DNA of 64,000 bases from Pseudomonas sp. SST3 (GTDB lineage Bacteria; Pseudomonadota; Gammaproteobacteria; Pseudomonadales; Pseudomonadaceae): contig NZ_QORI02000010.1 in NCBI RefSeq assembly GCF_003325755.1, positions 124,001-188,000 of the forward strand, written 5' to 3'. The position numbers were made by a program, and so were the translations under genes. Every line of letters begins with the position of its first letter. Position 1 is the stretch's first letter. Positions 19,072 through 30,904 of the stretch are shown in pieces. The notes below the pieces were generated by a model. The model saw only the letters and a program-made list of their open reading frames with translations. It did not search any database and was not told where the DNA came from.

Positions 19072-20583
19072 ATGAACCAGTCAAGTGCCATCCCCACAGT
19101 CAAACTCCTGATCGGCGGCGAGCTCGTCGAGTCGTCTACCAGCGAGTGGCGAGACATCGTCAATCCGGCTACGCAGGAAGTGCTCGCTCGCGTGCCCTTC
19201 GCCACCGATGCGGAAATGAACGCTGCGGTCGCCGCCGCCAAAGAAGCATTCAAGACCTGGCGCAAGACACCCATCGGCGCGCGCTCGCGGATTTTCCTCA
19301 AGTATCAGCAGCTGATCCGCGAAAACATGAAGGAGCTGGCCGCTATCCTCACCGCCGAGCAGGGCAAAACCTTGCCGGATGCCGAGGGTGACGTCTTTCG
19401 CGGACTGGAAGTGGTCGAACACGCAGCGGGCATCGGTAACCTGCAGCTAGGTGAGCTGGCCAACAATGTCGCCACTGGCGTCGACACCTACACCCTGCTG
19501 CAGCCGCTCGGCGTCTGCGCCGGCATCACCCCGTTCAATTTCCCGGCGATGATCCCGCTATGGATGTTTCCGATGGCCATCGCCACTGGCAATACCTTCG
19601 TCCTCAAGCCGTCCGAGCAGGATCCGATGGTCACCATGCGCCTGGCTGAGCTAGCCATGGAAGCTGGCGTACCGCCGGGCGTGCTCAACGTCATCCATGG
19701 TGGCGCCGACGCAGTGAACCTGATCTGCGATCACCCGGATATCAAGGCCGTCTCCTTCGTTGGGTCGACCAAGGTCGGCACCCATGTCTACAACCGTGCG
19801 AGTCAGGCCGGCAAGCGCGTTCAGTGCATGATGGGCGCCAAGAACCACGGCATCATCCTGCCCGACGCGCACAAGGAGCAGACCCTCAACAACCTGACCG
19901 GTGCTGCATTCGGTGCGGCCGGTCAACGCTGCATGGCGTTGTCGGTGCTGATCCTAGTGGGAGAGGCGCAGAGCTGGCTGCCGGATCTGATCGCCAAAGC
20001 CAAGACATTGAAGATCAACGCAGGCGCCGAGAGCGGCACCGATGTCGGCCCGGTGGTGTCCTGCGCAGCGCTGGATCGTATCAGTTCGCTGATCGAGCGC
20101 GGCGTCGCCGAAGGTGCAGAGCTGGCGCTGGACGGTCGCAACCCGCAGGTAGCTGGTTACGACAAAGGCAACTTCGTTGGACCGACCATTTTCTCCGGCG
20201 TGACGCCCGAAATGAGCATTTACCGCGAGGAAATCTTCGGCCCGGTGCTCTGCGTGATGCAGGTCGACACCCTCGACCAGGCCATCGAGCTGATCAACGC
20301 CAACCCCAACGGCAACGGCACCGCCCTCTTCACCCGCTCCGGGGCTGCGGCCCGTCATTTCCAGGAAGAGATCGACGTCGGTCAGGTCGGCATCAACGTG
20401 CCGATTCCGGTGCCGGTGCCCATGTTCTCCTTCACTGGCTCGCGCGCTTCCAAGCTGGGCGACCTCGGCCCGTATGGCAAGCAGGTGGTGCAGTTCTACA
20501 CTCAGACCAAGACGGTCACCCAGCGCTGGTTCGACGAGAACGAAGTCGGCGGGCCGGTGAACACCACCATCAACCTGAAGTAA
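19072..20583 (+). CDS. mmsA: methylmalonate-semialdehyde dehydrogenase (CoA-acylating)
   Basis: A 503-residue CoA-dependent aldehyde dehydrogenase that converts methylmalonate semialdehyde to propionyl-CoA, the last specific step of valine degradation. The motifs are those of Mms[46 protein letters not shown], the catalytic Cys in [11 protein letters not shown], and [12 protein letters not shown]. The glutamate that acts as general base in hydrolytic aldehyde dehydrogenases is absent from the [12 protein letters not shown] stretch, as expected for the CoA-acylating type. It heads a run of valine genes in order: mmsA, mmsB, hydrolase, acyl-CoA dehydrogenase. No mmsR is adjacent; the AraC-type gene lies 10 kb away. 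Confidence 0.95.
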   Translation: MNQSSAIPTVKLLIGGELVESSTSEWRDIVNPATQEVLARVPFATDAEMNAAVAAAKEAFKTWRKTPIGARSRIFLKYQQLIRENMKELAAILTAEQGKTLPDAEGDVFRGLEVVEHAAGIGNLQLGELANNVATGVDTYTLLQPLGVCAGITPFNFPAMIPLWMFPMAIATGNTFVLKPSEQDPMVTMRLAELAMEAGVPPGVLNVIHGGADAVNLICDHPDIKAVSFVGSTKVGTHVYNRASQAGKRVQCMMGAKNHGIILPDAHKEQTLNNLTGAAFGAAGQRCMALSVLILVGEAQSWLPDLIAKAKTLKINAGAESGTDVGPVVSCAALDRISSLIERGVAEGAELALDGRNPQVAGYDKGNFVGPTIFSGVTPEMSIYREEIFGPVLCVMQVDTLDQAIELINANPNGNGTALFTRSGAAARHFQEEIDVGQVGINVPIPVPVPMFSFTGSRASKLGDLGPYGKQVVQFYTQTKTVTQRWFDENEVGGPVNTTINLK

Positions 20584-20653
20584 CCGCGACAGGCGCCGTG
20601 CCTGTCGGTCACGGCGCCGTCCAATCGCCATCAATAAGAAGAAGGAAACGGCC

Positions 20654-21544
20654 ATGCATATCGGTTTTCTCGGACTCGGCAACATGGGCGGGCCCATGGC
20701 CCACAACCTGCTAAAAGCCGGTCATCAGATCAGCGTCTATGATCTTTCCGCCACTGCGGTCTCCGGGCTGGTGGCTGCCGGCGCTAAGGAAGCCACTTCT
20801 CCCTCCGCCGTTGCCCAGGCGGGAGTCGAGGCGATCATCACCATGCTGCCGGCGGCCGCACATGTAAAACAGGTCTATCTCGGCGAGGACGGCCTGCTGG
20901 CTCACGTGCCGGCCGGTGTGCTGCTGATCGACTGCTCGACCATCGATCCCATGAGCGCGCGCGAAGTTGCCGCCGCCGCGGAAAATAACGGCAACCCGAT
21001 GCTCGACGCCCCCGTCTCCGGCGGCACGGTCGGCGCGGCGGCCGGCACCCTGACGTTCATGGTCGGTGGCAGCGACGCGGACTTTCAAACGGCTCGGCCG
21101 ATCCTCGCGAACATGGGGAAGAACATCGTCCACTGCGGTGGCAGCGGTAACGGTCAAGTAGCCAAGGTCGCCAACAACATGTTGCTGGGCATCTCCATGA
21201 TCGGCGCGGCCGAAGCCATGTCACTGGGCGTCGCGCTGGGGATGGATGCCAAGGTGTTAGCCGACGTAATCAACTCATCCAGCGGTCGTTGCTGGAGCTC
21301 TGAGGTCTACAACCCCATCCCCGGCGTGGTGGAAAACAGCCCAGCCTCACGCGGCTACAGTGGCGGTTTCGGCACCGACCTCATGCTGAAAGATCTCGGA
21401 CTTGCCAGTGAAGCAGCCAAACAGGTACGCCAGCCGGTTATCCTCGGGGGTCTCGCGCAGCAGTTGTACCAAGCCTTCAGCATGCAGGGACACGGTGCAC
21501 TGGACTTCTCCGCGATCATCAAACTCTACCGTCAGGAGAACTGA
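20654..21544 (+). CDS. mmsB: 3-hydroxyisobutyrate dehydrogenase
   Basis: A 296-residue NAD-dependent beta-hydroxyacid dehydrogenase. The N-terminal Rossmann motif is HIGFLGLGNMGGPMAHNL, substrate-binding is DAPVSGGTVGAAAG, and the catalytic Lys is in NGQVAKVANNMLLG. The C-terminal RGYSGGFGTDLMLKDLGLA region is typical of HIBADH. It oxidises 3-hydroxyisobutyrate to methylmalonate semialdehyde for MmsA. It is 70 bp after mmsA with AAGAAGGAA before the start and 2 nt before the next gene, so it is cotranscribed. Confidence 0.95.
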   Translation: MHIGFLGLGNMGGPMAHNLLKAGHQISVYDLSATAVSGLVAAGAKEATSPSAVAQAGVEAIITMLPAAAHVKQVYLGEDGLLAHVPAGVLLIDCSTIDPMSAREVAAAAENNGNPMLDAPVSGGTVGAAAGTLTFMVGGSDADFQTARPILANMGKNIVHCGGSGNGQVAKVANNMLLGISMIGAAEAMSLGVALGMDAKVLADVINSSSGRCWSSEVYNPIPGVVENSPASRGYSGGFGTDLMLKDLGLASEAAKQVRQPVILGGLAQQLYQAFSMQGHGALDFSAIIKLYRQEN

Positions 21545-21546
21545 GC

Positions 21547-22602
21547 ATGACCCAGGCAGAAGCGCCGGTACTGATCGAGGTTCGCAATCGCGTCGGCTAC
21601 CTCACCCTCAACCGCCCGGCTGGGCTGAACGCCGTAACGCTGCCGATGGTACAAAGCCTTCATCGCCAACTGCAGGATTGGGCGGATGACCCGGACGTAG
21701 TCGCCGTGGTGTTGCGCGCCGCCGGTGAGAAAGCCTTCTGCGCTGGCGGAGACATCCGCTCGCTGTACGACAGCTACCAGAACGGTGAAAGCCTGCACCG
21801 CGTCTTCTTCGAAGAAGAATATGCCCTCGACCAATACATCCACGCCTACAGCAAACCGCTGCTGGCCTTGATGACGGGCTTTGTGCTTGGTGGCGGTATG
21901 GGGCTGGTCCAGGGCGCTTCGCTGCGAGTGATTTCCGAACGCACGCGGATGGGCATGCCGGAAGTTGGCATTGGTTATTTCCCGGATGTCGGGGGTAGTT
22001 ATTTCCTGCCCCGACTGCCGGGCAACCTTGGCATCTACATGGGCGTGACCGGTAATCACGTCGGCTCGGCCGACGCGCTCTACGCCGGACTCGCCGATTA
22101 CTGCGTGCCCCATGAGCGCTTCGTCGAGCTGGAACAGCGGTTGGACGAGCAGAACTGGAGCGCACCGGCCAGCGAAGCGCTCAACACCCTGCTCGCCTCC
22201 ATGGGCAGCAGGGAACTCCCGGACGCACCCTTCAAGACGCTGTTTCCGACCATCGAAAAGCATTTCGGCCATGAAAGCATCGCTGCCATCCGCGACTCTC
22301 TGGCCAGTGAAAGTCGCCCGGAGTATCGCGACTGGGTGGCCGAAACTCTTAAGGTCATCGATAGCCGTTCGCCGCTGGCGATAAGCGTCACTCTGGAAAT
22401 GCTCCGTCGCGGGCGCGAGCTGCCCCTGGCCGAGTGCTTTCGCATGGAGCTGCACCTGGACCGGCAGTGGTTCGACCAGGGCGACATCATTGAGGGCGTC
22501 CGTGCGCTGATTGTCGACAAAGACAAGAATCCGCGCTGGAACCCACCTACGCTGGATGAAGTGACGCCGCAACGCGTTGCCGATTTCTTCGCTGGCGTCT
22601 GA
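21547..22602 (+). CDS. 3-hydroxyisobutyryl-CoA hydrolase (enoyl-CoA hydratase/isomerase family)
   Basis: A 351-residue crotonase-fold protein, longer than ordinary hydratases (about 260) and matching HIBYL-CoA hydrolase. Diagnostic pieces are the oxyanion-hole sequences AFCAGGDIRSLY and GFVLGGGMGLVQG, and the catalytic region MGMPEVGIGYFPDVGGSYFL. It releases free 3-hydroxyisobutyrate, the substrate of MmsB, which explains its place 2 nt after mmsB. The ribosome-binding site AGGAGA overlaps the end of mmsB, so translation is likely coupled. Confidence 0.92.
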   Translation: MTQAEAPVLIEVRNRVGYLTLNRPAGLNAVTLPMVQSLHRQLQDWADDPDVVAVVLRAAGEKAFCAGGDIRSLYDSYQNGESLHRVFFEEEYALDQYIHAYSKPLLALMTGFVLGGGMGLVQGASLRVISERTRMGMPEVGIGYFPDVGGSYFLPRLPGNLGIYMGVTGNHVGSADALYAGLADYCVPHERFVELEQRLDEQNWSAPASEALNTLLASMGSRELPDAPFKTLFPTIEKHFGHESIAAIRDSLASESRPEYRDWVAETLKVIDSRSPLAISVTLEMLRRGRELPLAECFRMELHLDRQWFDQGDIIEGVRALIVDKDKNPRWNPPTLDEVTPQRVADFFAGV

Positions 22603-22614
22603 GAGGGTCGAACC

Positions 22615-23766
22615 ATGCAAGACATCGAACTGAGTGAAGAACAGCGGATGATCCGCGACATGGCGCGCGACTTCGCCCGCGCCGAGATCGCACCGAAGGC
22701 TCAGGCCTGGGAGCAGGCCGGCTGGATCGGCGACGACACCGTGACCCAACTGGGCGAGCTTGGCCTACTCGGCATGATCGTTCCCGAACAATGGGGCGGC
22801 ACCTATATCGACTACGTCGCTTACGCGCTGGCGGTCGAAGAAATTTCTGCCGGCGACGGCGCCATCGGCGCGTTGATGAGTATTCACAGCTCGGTCGGCT
22901 GCGGTCCTATCCTCAAATACGGCACGCCGGAGCAGCAGGACGAATGGCTGCCCGATCTGGCTGCGGGCCGCGCCATCGGCTGCTTTGCATTGACCGAGCC
23001 CCAGGCCGGCTCCGAAGCCCACAATCTTCGCACCCGCGCCGTGCTGGAAAACGGCGCGTGGGTGATCAACGGTGCCAAGCAATTCGTTAGCAACGGCAAA
23101 CGCGCCAAGATCGCCATTGTGTTTGCAGTGACCGATCCCGACTTGGGCAAGAAAGGCCTGTCGGCGTTTCTTGTGCCCACCGACAACCCTGGTTTCGTCG
23201 TCGATCGCATGGAAAGCAAAATGGGCATCCGCGCGTCGGATACGTGCGGTGTCACGCTGCGCGATTGCCGCATTCCAGAAGCCAACCTGCTTGGCCCGCG
23301 TGGCAAGGGTCTGGCAATCGCCCTGTCCAACCTCGAAGGCGGACGCATCGGCATCGGCGCCCAGGCTTTGGGCATTGCCCGCGCGGCATTCGAAGCGGCA
23401 CTTGGCTACGCCCGCGAGCGTATCCAGTTCGACAAGCCAATCATCGAGCACCAGAGCGTAGCCAACATGCTGGCCGACATGCACACGCGGCTCAACGCCG
23501 CTCGCCTGCTGATCCTGCACGCCGCCCGCCTGCGCAGCGCCAACCTGCCATGCCTGTCGGAAGCCTCCCAGGCCAAGCTGTTCGCCTCGGAAGTGGCCGA
23601 GTATGTCTGTTCGAAGGCCATGCAGATCCACGGCGGCTATGGCTATCTTGAAGATTACCCGGTCGAACGCTACTACCGCGACGCGCGCATTACGCAGATT
23701 TACGAGGGATCGAGTGAAATTCAGAGGTTGTTAATTGCGCGAGAGTTGAACAATTACGGGTTGTGA
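22615..23766 (+). CDS. acyl-CoA dehydrogenase, probably isobutyryl-CoA dehydrogenase
   Basis: A 383-residue FAD-dependent acyl-CoA dehydrogenase with [12 protein letters not shown] (flavin binding), [20 protein letters not shown], the C-terminal [18 protein letters not shown], and the catalytic Glu in [16 protein letters not shown] at the short-chain position. The position, 12 nt after the 3-hydroxyisobutyryl-CoA hydrolase gene, supports isobutyryl-CoA to methacrylyl-CoA. The methacrylyl-CoA hydratase needed next could be the enoyl-CoA hydratase at 33 kb. Substrate specificity is inferred from context only. Confidence 0.88.
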   Translation: MQDIELSEEQRMIRDMARDFARAEIAPKAQAWEQAGWIGDDTVTQLGELGLLGMIVPEQWGGTYIDYVAYALAVEEISAGDGAIGALMSIHSSVGCGPILKYGTPEQQDEWLPDLAAGRAIGCFALTEPQAGSEAHNLRTRAVLENGAWVINGAKQFVSNGKRAKIAIVFAVTDPDLGKKGLSAFLVPTDNPGFVVDRMESKMGIRASDTCGVTLRDCRIPEANLLGPRGKGLAIALSNLEGGRIGIGAQALGIARAAFEAALGYARERIQFDKPIIEHQSVANMLADMHTRLNAARLLILHAARLRSANLPCLSEASQAKLFASEVAEYVCSKAMQIHGGYGYLEDYPVERYYRDARITQIYEGSSEIQRLLIARELNNYGL

Positions 23767-23836
23767 TCAACTCTCCTGTGGCAGGAAATAAGGGCACGCC
23801 TAGGTTTGCTACCGATCAGGAAGCCGTGCGGTACGG

Positions 23837-23944
23837 GATCGCCAGCAAGCTGGCTCCTACACTTCATCGAGTTGCGATCGATGGTCTACGGCCCTGATCG
23901 ATTTCGGTATCCTCACCCTTGTAGGAACCAGCCTGCTGGCGATC
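23837..23944. repeat. REP doublet (inverted pair)
   Basis: Two REP palindromes in opposite orientation: GATCGCCAGCAAGCTGGCTCC (with CTACA) at 23837-23861 and its inverted relative at 23920-23944. Paired REPs of this kind are mobilised by RAYT transposases in Pseudomonas; none is encoded in this window. The pair sits in the 285-bp gap between the valine genes and the acyl-CoA ligase and may act as a transcript-end structure. Confidence 0.8.
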
Positions 23945-24051
23945 AAGGCGCGGCACCAGACAGTAAGACGAAACACCTCGAAGCAGTATTCCGAGCGGCA
24001 GATGACGGCAAGCGCGACCGCCATCCAGACAACAATAAGAAGGATACGAAG

Positions 24052-25695
<1,644 letters not shown>

Positions 25696-25956
25696 TTTTT
25701 TTAGGCGACTGGCCTGATGGATTTCGCGGCGCGCGTCATTCTGCAAATCCGCTGGCCGACGCATTCGCAGGTTGGGCTGAGCCCGCGAAAGCCCATCGCA
25801 GCCAGAGGCGAACGACAAGTGCCGACAGACCCGCTGGCTATCGCGCTGCGCAACACGCCCCCTGAAGCAGCAGCCGAATGGCCTCGCGCCCGAAGGACTG
25901 GGACGAATTAGCGAACCCGTCGATGCATCCACAGATCACCTCGCCTGGAGTCCGCC

Positions 25957-27036
25957 ATGCCCCCGCAAAATACCCAATCTCGCCAAGGACCGCTGCTTGG
26001 CTTGCGTGTGCTGGAGTTCGCTAGCATCGGTCCTGGCCCTCACTGCGCGATGCTATTGGCCGATATGGGCGCAGAGGTGCTGCGCATCGAGCGTGAAGGG
26101 GGTAATGGCTGGCCGAATCCTGTGGTTGATCGCGGACGCAAGCGGCTGACCCTGGACATCCGCACGCAGGCCGGGCGCGAGCGCTGCCTGGCGCTGGCCG
26201 AGAACGCGGACGTATTGATCGAAGGCTTTCGCCCCGGCGTGATGGAGCGCCTGGGGCTCGGCCCCGAGCAAGTTCACGCGTGCAATCCACGGTTGGTTTA
26301 TGGGCGCATGACCGGTTGGGGCCAGACCGGCCCACTCGCAAACAGTGCCGGACACGACATCAACTACCTGGCGATCACCGGCGCGCTAGCAGCGATCGGC
26401 GGACGGGAGGGCCCGGCGATCCCACCGCTCAATCTAGTCGGCGACTTCGGCGGCGGCTCGCTGTATCTGGCGTTCGGCATCATGGCTGCGCTGTGGGAGC
26501 GGGAACGATCAGGTCAGGGGCAAGTGATCGACGCCGCCATCGTCGATGGCGTGTCCTCGATGATGACTTTCTTCGCCGGGCTGCTGCCCAGCGGAGCCAT
26601 TTCCCTTGAGCGCGACCGTAACCTGCTGTCCGGTGCTGCTCCTCATTACCGCTGCTACACCTGTGCCGATGGCCGCGATATCTCCATTGGGCCGCTGGAG
26701 CCGCAATTTCTCGCCGAACTGATGCAGCGCATCGATGCGCCGAAATCCTTGCGTGATGGCTGCAACGACCCGGCACAATGGCTGGATCAGAGTGAGCGGC
26801 TCGCCGCGCTGTTCGCTTGTCGTACCCAGAACGAATGGTGCGCTCTGCTCGAAGGCACCGATGCCTGCTTCGCCCCGGTGCTTACCCTGGAGGAAGCCGC
26901 GCAGCATCCGCATATGCTGGAACGCGGTGTTTATCGTGATCTCAACGGCGTCCTGCACGCCGCACCGGCCCCGCGCTTCTCGCGGACACCTGGAGCGATC
27001 AAAGACTCGGTCAAAGATGCGACAGGCTGGGACTGA
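25957..27036 (+). CDS. alpha-methylacyl-CoA racemase family protein (CaiB/BaiF class III)
   Basis: A 359-residue family III CoA-transferase fold protein. VLEFASIGPGPHCAMLLADMG, then EVLRIEREG, and GFRPGVMERLGLGP with RLVYGRMTGWGQTGP are the AMACR signature; the segment GHDINYLAITGAL carries the Asp expected of the racemase rather than CoA-transferase layout. It would interconvert 2R- and 2S-methylacyl-CoA, allowing a stereospecific dehydrogenase to use either form of 2-methylbutyryl-CoA or a longer branched acyl-CoA. It lies 260 bp after the ligase gene in the same direction and faces the isoleucine-type operon. Confidence 0.85.
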   Translation: MPPQNTQSRQGPLLGLRVLEFASIGPGPHCAMLLADMGAEVLRIEREGGNGWPNPVVDRGRKRLTLDIRTQAGRERCLALAENADVLIEGFRPGVMERLGLGPEQVHACNPRLVYGRMTGWGQTGPLANSAGHDINYLAITGALAAIGGREGPAIPPLNLVGDFGGGSLYLAFGIMAALWERERSGQGQVIDAAIVDGVSSMMTFFAGLLPSGAISLERDRNLLSGAAPHYRCYTCADGRDISIGPLEPQFLAELMQRIDAPKSLRDGCNDPAQWLDQSERLAALFACRTQNEWCALLEGTDACFAPVLTLEEAAQHPHMLERGVYRDLNGVLHAAPAPRFSRTPGAIKDSVKDATGWD

Positions 27037-27467
27037 TGGCTCTCATTGCGGTGGGCTGAAGCCCACCCTACATAAGCGGAGCAACGATGCGATCCGGTAC
27101 ACCGATCCCCGCGTCGACTCCCCGTACCCGTAGGGTGGGCTTCAGCCCACCAGACCACGTCCACCTAACGTGGCGGCTACACCCGCCCTACATAAAGAGT
27201 TGCCTGTCGTCCGTGGGCCCATGCAGAAACACCGTAGGGTGGGCTTCAGCCCACCGGACAACGTCCACTTAACGCGGGAGTTACGTCCACCCTGCATAAA
27301 GGTCGCCTGTCGTCCGTGGGCCTATGCAGAAACACCCTAGGGTGGGCTTCAGCCCACCAGACCACGTCCACCCAGCGCAGTGTGCTAAAGCCCGCTCCAC
27401 ATGACGATGCCGGTCGCCGGTCGGATCTTAATCGCCGCGGAGGGCGGGCTAAATACCGAGTAGAAAT
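27037..27467. repeat. tandem array of GGGTGGGCTTCAGCCCACC palindromes (period about 104 bp)
   Basis: The palindrome GGGTGGGCTTCAGCCCACC recurs at 27131, 27235 and 27338, each preceded by TA, with an inverted copy at 27051-27070. The intervening DNA is also repeated (CGTCCACnTAACG, CGTCCGTGGGC, ATGCAGAAACACC), giving three copies of a unit of 103-104 bp. The array fills the 431-bp space between convergent genes, contains no gene, and is probably a multiplied intergenic REP-like element that can also terminate transcription. Confidence 0.9.
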
Positions 27468-28601
27468 CTACTCGCCCAAGTTGCGAGCAATCACCAATCG
27501 CTGGATGTCGCTGGTGCCTTCGTAGATCTGGCACACCCGCACGTCGCGGTAGATACGCTCTACCGGGAAGTCTTTAAGGTACCCATAGCCACCCAGCGTC
27601 TGAATCGCTGCCGAGCAGACCTTCTCTGCCATTTCTGAAGCGAATAGCTTGGCCATCGACGCTTCGACCAACGCCGGCTGACCGGCTTCGCGCAACGCGG
27701 CGGCGTGCAACACCATCTGCCGAGCGACCGCAATTTGAGTCGCCATGTCAGCCAACCGAAATGCGACGGCCTGGTGCTCGCTGATCGCCTTACCAAACGC
27801 CTCACGCTCACGAGCGTAATCGCGTGCCGCTTCGAACGCCGCGCGCGCCATACCAACGGCCTGAGCGGCAATGCCAATGCGGCCGCCTTCGAGGTTCGCC
27901 AGGGCGATACGGTAACCTTCGCCCTCCTCGCCCAAGCGCTGGGACTCATGCACGCGCATATCTTCGAACGCCAGCTGGCAGGTGTCCGAGGCGTGCTGAC
28001 CGAGCTTGTCCTCGACGCGCACCACCTGGTAGCCGGGCGTATCGGTCGGCACGATGAAGGCGCTGATGCCGCGCTTACCGGCATCGGGATCGGTGACGGC
28101 AAACACGATCACAGTGCCGGCATGCTGACCCGATGTGATGAATTGCTTGGCGCCGTTGAGCACGTAACCATCGCCGTCACGCCGGGCGCGGGTGCGCAGG
28201 CTGCTGGCGTCGGACCCCGCATGGGGCTCGGTCAGGGCGAAGGCGCCGATCTGCGCGCCGCTGGCCAATGGCGTCAGGTAGCGCTTCTTCTGCTCGTCGT
28301 TACCGAACCGCAGAATCGGCACGCAACCTACCGAGTTGTGCACGCTCATGATGGTTGAGCAAGCGCCGTCGCCCGCGGCAAGTTCTTCCAGCGCCAGGGC
28401 ATAGGCAATGTAGCCGGTGTCGCTGCCGCCCCATTGCTCCGGGCAAAGCATGCCGAAGAAGCCGAGCTCGGCCATCTCGCCTATCGCCTCGGCCGGGTAG
28501 CGGTGCTCACGGTCCCAGTCGGCGGCGAACGGCTTCAGTCGTTCCTGGGCGAACTGCCGGGCCATGTCACGGATGCTGGTGTGGTCGTCACTGAGCAACA
28601 T
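27468..28601 (-). CDS. acyl-CoA dehydrogenase, probably short/branched chain (2-methylbutyryl-CoA)
   Basis: A 377-residue flavoprotein dehydrogenase with [55 protein letters not shown] and the catalytic Glu in [16 protein letters not shown]. The ATG at 28601 follows TGAGGA at good distance, whereas a TTG at 28607 has no ribosome-binding site. It is the last gene of a three-gene minus-strand operon (hydroxyacyl-CoA dehydrogenase, thiolase, this gene; gaps of 14 and 9 nt), the set that carries 2-methylbutyryl-CoA to acetyl-CoA and propionyl-CoA. Substrate assignment rests on that context. Confidence 0.87.
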   Translation of the reverse strand: MLLSDDHTSIRDMARQFAQERLKPFAADWDREHRYPAEAIGEMAELGFFGMLCPEQWGGSDTGYIAYALALEELAAGDGACSTIMSVHNSVGCVPILRFGNDEQKKRYLTPLASGAQIGAFALTEPHAGSDASSLRTRARRDGDGYVLNGAKQFITSGQHAGTVIVFAVTDPDAGKRGISAFIVPTDTPGYQVVRVEDKLGQHASDTCQLAFEDMRVHESQRLGEEGEGYRIALANLEGGRIGIAAQAVGMARAAFEAARDYAREREAFGKAISEHQAVAFRLADMATQIAVARQMVLHAAALREAGQPALVEASMAKLFASEMAEKVCSAAIQTLGGYGYLKDFPVERIYRDVRVCQIYEGTSDIQRLVIARNLGE

Positions 28602-28610
28602 GAGCAATCC

Positions 28611-29798
28611 TCAATCGAGCAGTTCGATGGCCATAGCAGTCGCTTCGCCGCCGCCAATGCAGATAGCCGCGACGCCTTTGCGCAAGCCGCGATCGCGCAA
28701 CGCGGCGATCAACGTGACCAGAATCCGCGCGCCTGACGCGCCAATCGGATGGCCCAGGGCGCAGGCACCGCCGTTGACGTTGACCTTGGCGTGATCCAGG
28801 CCGAGCTCACGCATGGTGACCATGCTGACCACGGCAAAGGCTTCGTTGATCTCGAACAGATCCACCTCGTCGAGGCGCCAGCCGGTGCGCTCCAGTAGTT
28901 TGTGGATGGCGCCAATGGGCGCGGTCGGGAACAGATTCGGTGCGTCCGTGAACACGGCATGTCCGTGAATAATCGCCAGAGGTTTCAAGCCAAGCTGTTC
29001 GGCCTGGGAGCGACGCGTCAGCACCAGCGCGGCGGCGCCATCGGAAATGGAACTGGAATTAGCGGCGGTAACGGTGCCGCCCTCGCGGAACGCCGGCTTG
29101 AGGGACGGAATCTTCTCCGGCATCGCCTTGGGCGGCTGCTCGTCGTCGCGAATGGTGCGCTGCTCGCGTCCCTGTGTGACCTCGAGGGGGGCGATCTCGC
29201 TGGCGAAGCGGCCGCTGGTAATAGCGTCGCGAGCGCGCTGCAGCGACGTGAGCGCGTAGGCGTCCTGCTCTTCGCGGCTGAAGCCATGGTTCTGCGCGCA
29301 GTCTTCGGCGAAGGTGCCCATCAGCCGACCCTTATCGTAGGCATCTTCGAGACCATCCAGGAACATGTGGTCGAGCACCTTGCCGTGCCCCATGCGATAC
29401 CCGCTACGGGCTTTTTCCAGCAGGTAAGGCGCATTGGACATGCTCTCCATACCGCCTGCGACGACCACGTCAACACTGCCGGCACGCAACGCATCATGCG
29501 CCATGATGGCGGCCTGCATGCCAGAGCCGCACATCTTGTTCAGCGTGGTGCTCGCGGTGGCCTTCCCAAGTCCCGCTCCGAGTGCCGCCTGCCGTGCGGG
29601 CGCCTGGCCGAGCCCTGCCGGCAGCACGCAACCCATCAGCACTTCCTGCACCTGGTCGGCAGCGATGCCGCTGCGCTCCACTGCCGCGCGAATCGCAGCC
29701 GCGCCAAGCTCCGGCGCGCTGACGCTTTTAAGATCGCCTTGAAAGCCGCCCATGGGTGTACGGGCGCAGCCTAGAATCACGATTGGGTCGTTGTTCAT
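28611..29798 (-). CDS. acetyl-CoA acyltransferase (thiolase), probably 2-methylacetoacetyl-CoA type
   Basis: A 395-residue thiolase. The acylated active-site Cys is in LNKMCGSGMQAAIMAHD, the His in NVNGGACALGHPIGASGAR, and the second Cys in AAICIGGGEATAMAIE. It is full length and all catalytic residues are present. The middle gene of the operon, 9 nt before the acyl-CoA dehydrogenase, it would cleave 2-methylacetoacetyl-CoA into acetyl-CoA and propionyl-CoA in isoleucine breakdown; acetoacetyl-CoA is an equally possible substrate by family. Confidence 0.92.
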   Translation of the reverse strand: MNNDPIVILGCARTPMGGFQGDLKSVSAPELGAAAIRAAVERSGIAADQVQEVLMGCVLPAGLGQAPARQAALGAGLGKATASTTLNKMCGSGMQAAIMAHDALRAGSVDVVVAGGMESMSNAPYLLEKARSGYRMGHGKVLDHMFLDGLEDAYDKGRLMGTFAEDCAQNHGFSREEQDAYALTSLQRARDAITSGRFASEIAPLEVTQGREQRTIRDDEQPPKAMPEKIPSLKPAFREGGTVTAANSSSISDGAAALVLTRRSQAEQLGLKPLAIIHGHAVFTDAPNLFPTAPIGAIHKLLERTGWRLDEVDLFEINEAFAVVSMVTMRELGLDHAKVNVNGGACALGHPIGASGARILVTLIAALRDRGLRKGVAAICIGGGEATAMAIELLD

Positions 29799-29812
29799 TA
29801 TCTATCTCCCGA

Positions 29813-30580
29813 TTATTTCGCAGCCATGCGCAGCGCGCCGTCGAGGCGGATCACTTCGCCATTAAGCATGTCGTTCTCGATGATGTGGCGCACCAGGGCT
29901 GCGTATTCATTGGCGCGACCCAGACGTGGCGGAAACGGCACGCCGGCGGCCAGGGAATCGCGTACCTCCTGGGTCATGCCGGCCATCATCGGCGTCTCGA
30001 ACACGCCTGGGGCGATGGTCATCACGCGGATGCCGTGACGCGCAAGCTCGCGAGCCGCCGGTAGCGTCATGGCCACAACGCCGCCCTTGGAGGCGGCATA
30101 GGCGGCCTGGCCGATCTGGCCGTCGTAGGCGGCGATGGATGCAGTATTGATGATCACGCCGCGATTGCCCTGCTCGTCCGGCTTGCCCCTGGCAATGGCT
30201 TCTGCTGCCAGGCGCAGCATATTGAAGCTGCCGATCAGGTTGAGGCCGATGACCTTGCTGAAACTTTGCAGACCATGCGGGCCCTGGCGGCCCAGAACCT
30301 TTTCGCCGCTGGCGACGCCGGCGCAATTGACCAGCCCGTGCAGACCGCCGAAGTGTTCAAGCGCTGCATCGATCGCCGCTTGCGCCGCAGTCTCGTCACA
30401 AACATCGGTGACCACACCGAGGGCGCTCGCGCCCAGCGCTTCGCTGCGCTCGTCCAGCAAGTCGGCATTGATGTCCGCCAGCACCACCTTGGCGCCAGCG
30501 GCGACCAGCGCATCTGCGGCTGCCGCCCCCAGGCCGGATGCGCCGCCGGTGATCAGAAAAACCTTGTTTTGAATATCCAC
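29813..30580 (-). CDS. SDR 3-hydroxyacyl-CoA dehydrogenase (type II, HSD17B10-like)
   Basis: A 255-residue SDR, the exact length of HSD17B10-type 3-hydroxy-2-methylbutyryl-CoA dehydrogenases. [15 protein letters not shown] binds [15 protein letters not shown] has the Asp selecting NAD over NADP, and [14 protein letters not shown] with AAYAASKGG gives Ser, Tyr and Lys. A GTG at 30580 with GAGGT 10 nt upstream is the likely start; an in-frame TTG at 30595 would add five residues. It is the first gene of the isoleucine-type operon. Confidence 0.9.
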   Translation of the reverse strand: MDIQNKVFLITGGASGLGAAAADALVAAGAKVVLADINADLLDERSEALGASALGVVTDVCDETAAQAAIDAALEHFGGLHGLVNCAGVASGEKVLGRQGPHGLQSFSKVIGLNLIGSFNMLRLAAEAIARGKPDEQGNRGVIINTASIAAYDGQIGQAAYAASKGGVVAMTLPAARELARHGIRVMTIAPGVFETPMMAGMTQEVRDSLAAGVPFPPRLGRANEYAALVRHIIENDMLNGEVIRLDGALRMAAK

Positions 30581-30904
30581 AGCACGACCTCGCAAAGATG
30601 ATAGGGATCGCTGCAGACCAGCTGCCGGATCCTGCTGGCTACATCTTCATCAGACCGATCAGCACGAACAATGGTCGTTGCATGCAATCGCGGTGACTGT
30701 TTTGGCCAAACCGTTTCGTCTGCTCCACACCTTCACGACCGCCAGCAAATACCTGGCCCTTGCCCGGTTGGGGGTGAACAAGCCCACGCCAGCCACCGGT
30801 TCGCGAGCAAGCTCGCTCCTACGAAAAGCAAGACATGCCATGAGCGGGTTGCTGTGCCCGTAGGGTCCAGAGGATGCGGGCAATCCTTGCTCAGCGCGGC
30901 GGCT
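30581..30904. other. intergenic region with one REP element and the isoleucine-operon promoter
   Basis: A 324-bp gap between two minus-strand units. A REP palindrome (GCGAGCAAGCTCGCTCC core) lies at 30800-30822. The promoter for the hydroxyacyl-CoA dehydrogenase operon should be between about 30590 and 30790, but I cannot place it. A spurious frame here that reads RRSELAREP is simply translated REP. Confidence 0.5.

Noticed and set aside
27037..27467. Possible CRISPR array
   Set aside because: The repeat is a palindrome inside a 104-bp unit whose intervening sequence is itself repeated; there are no unique spacers and no cas genes.
30659..30883. 74-residue frame reading RRSELAREP
   Set aside because: The string is translated REP sequence; there is no independent evidence of a gene.
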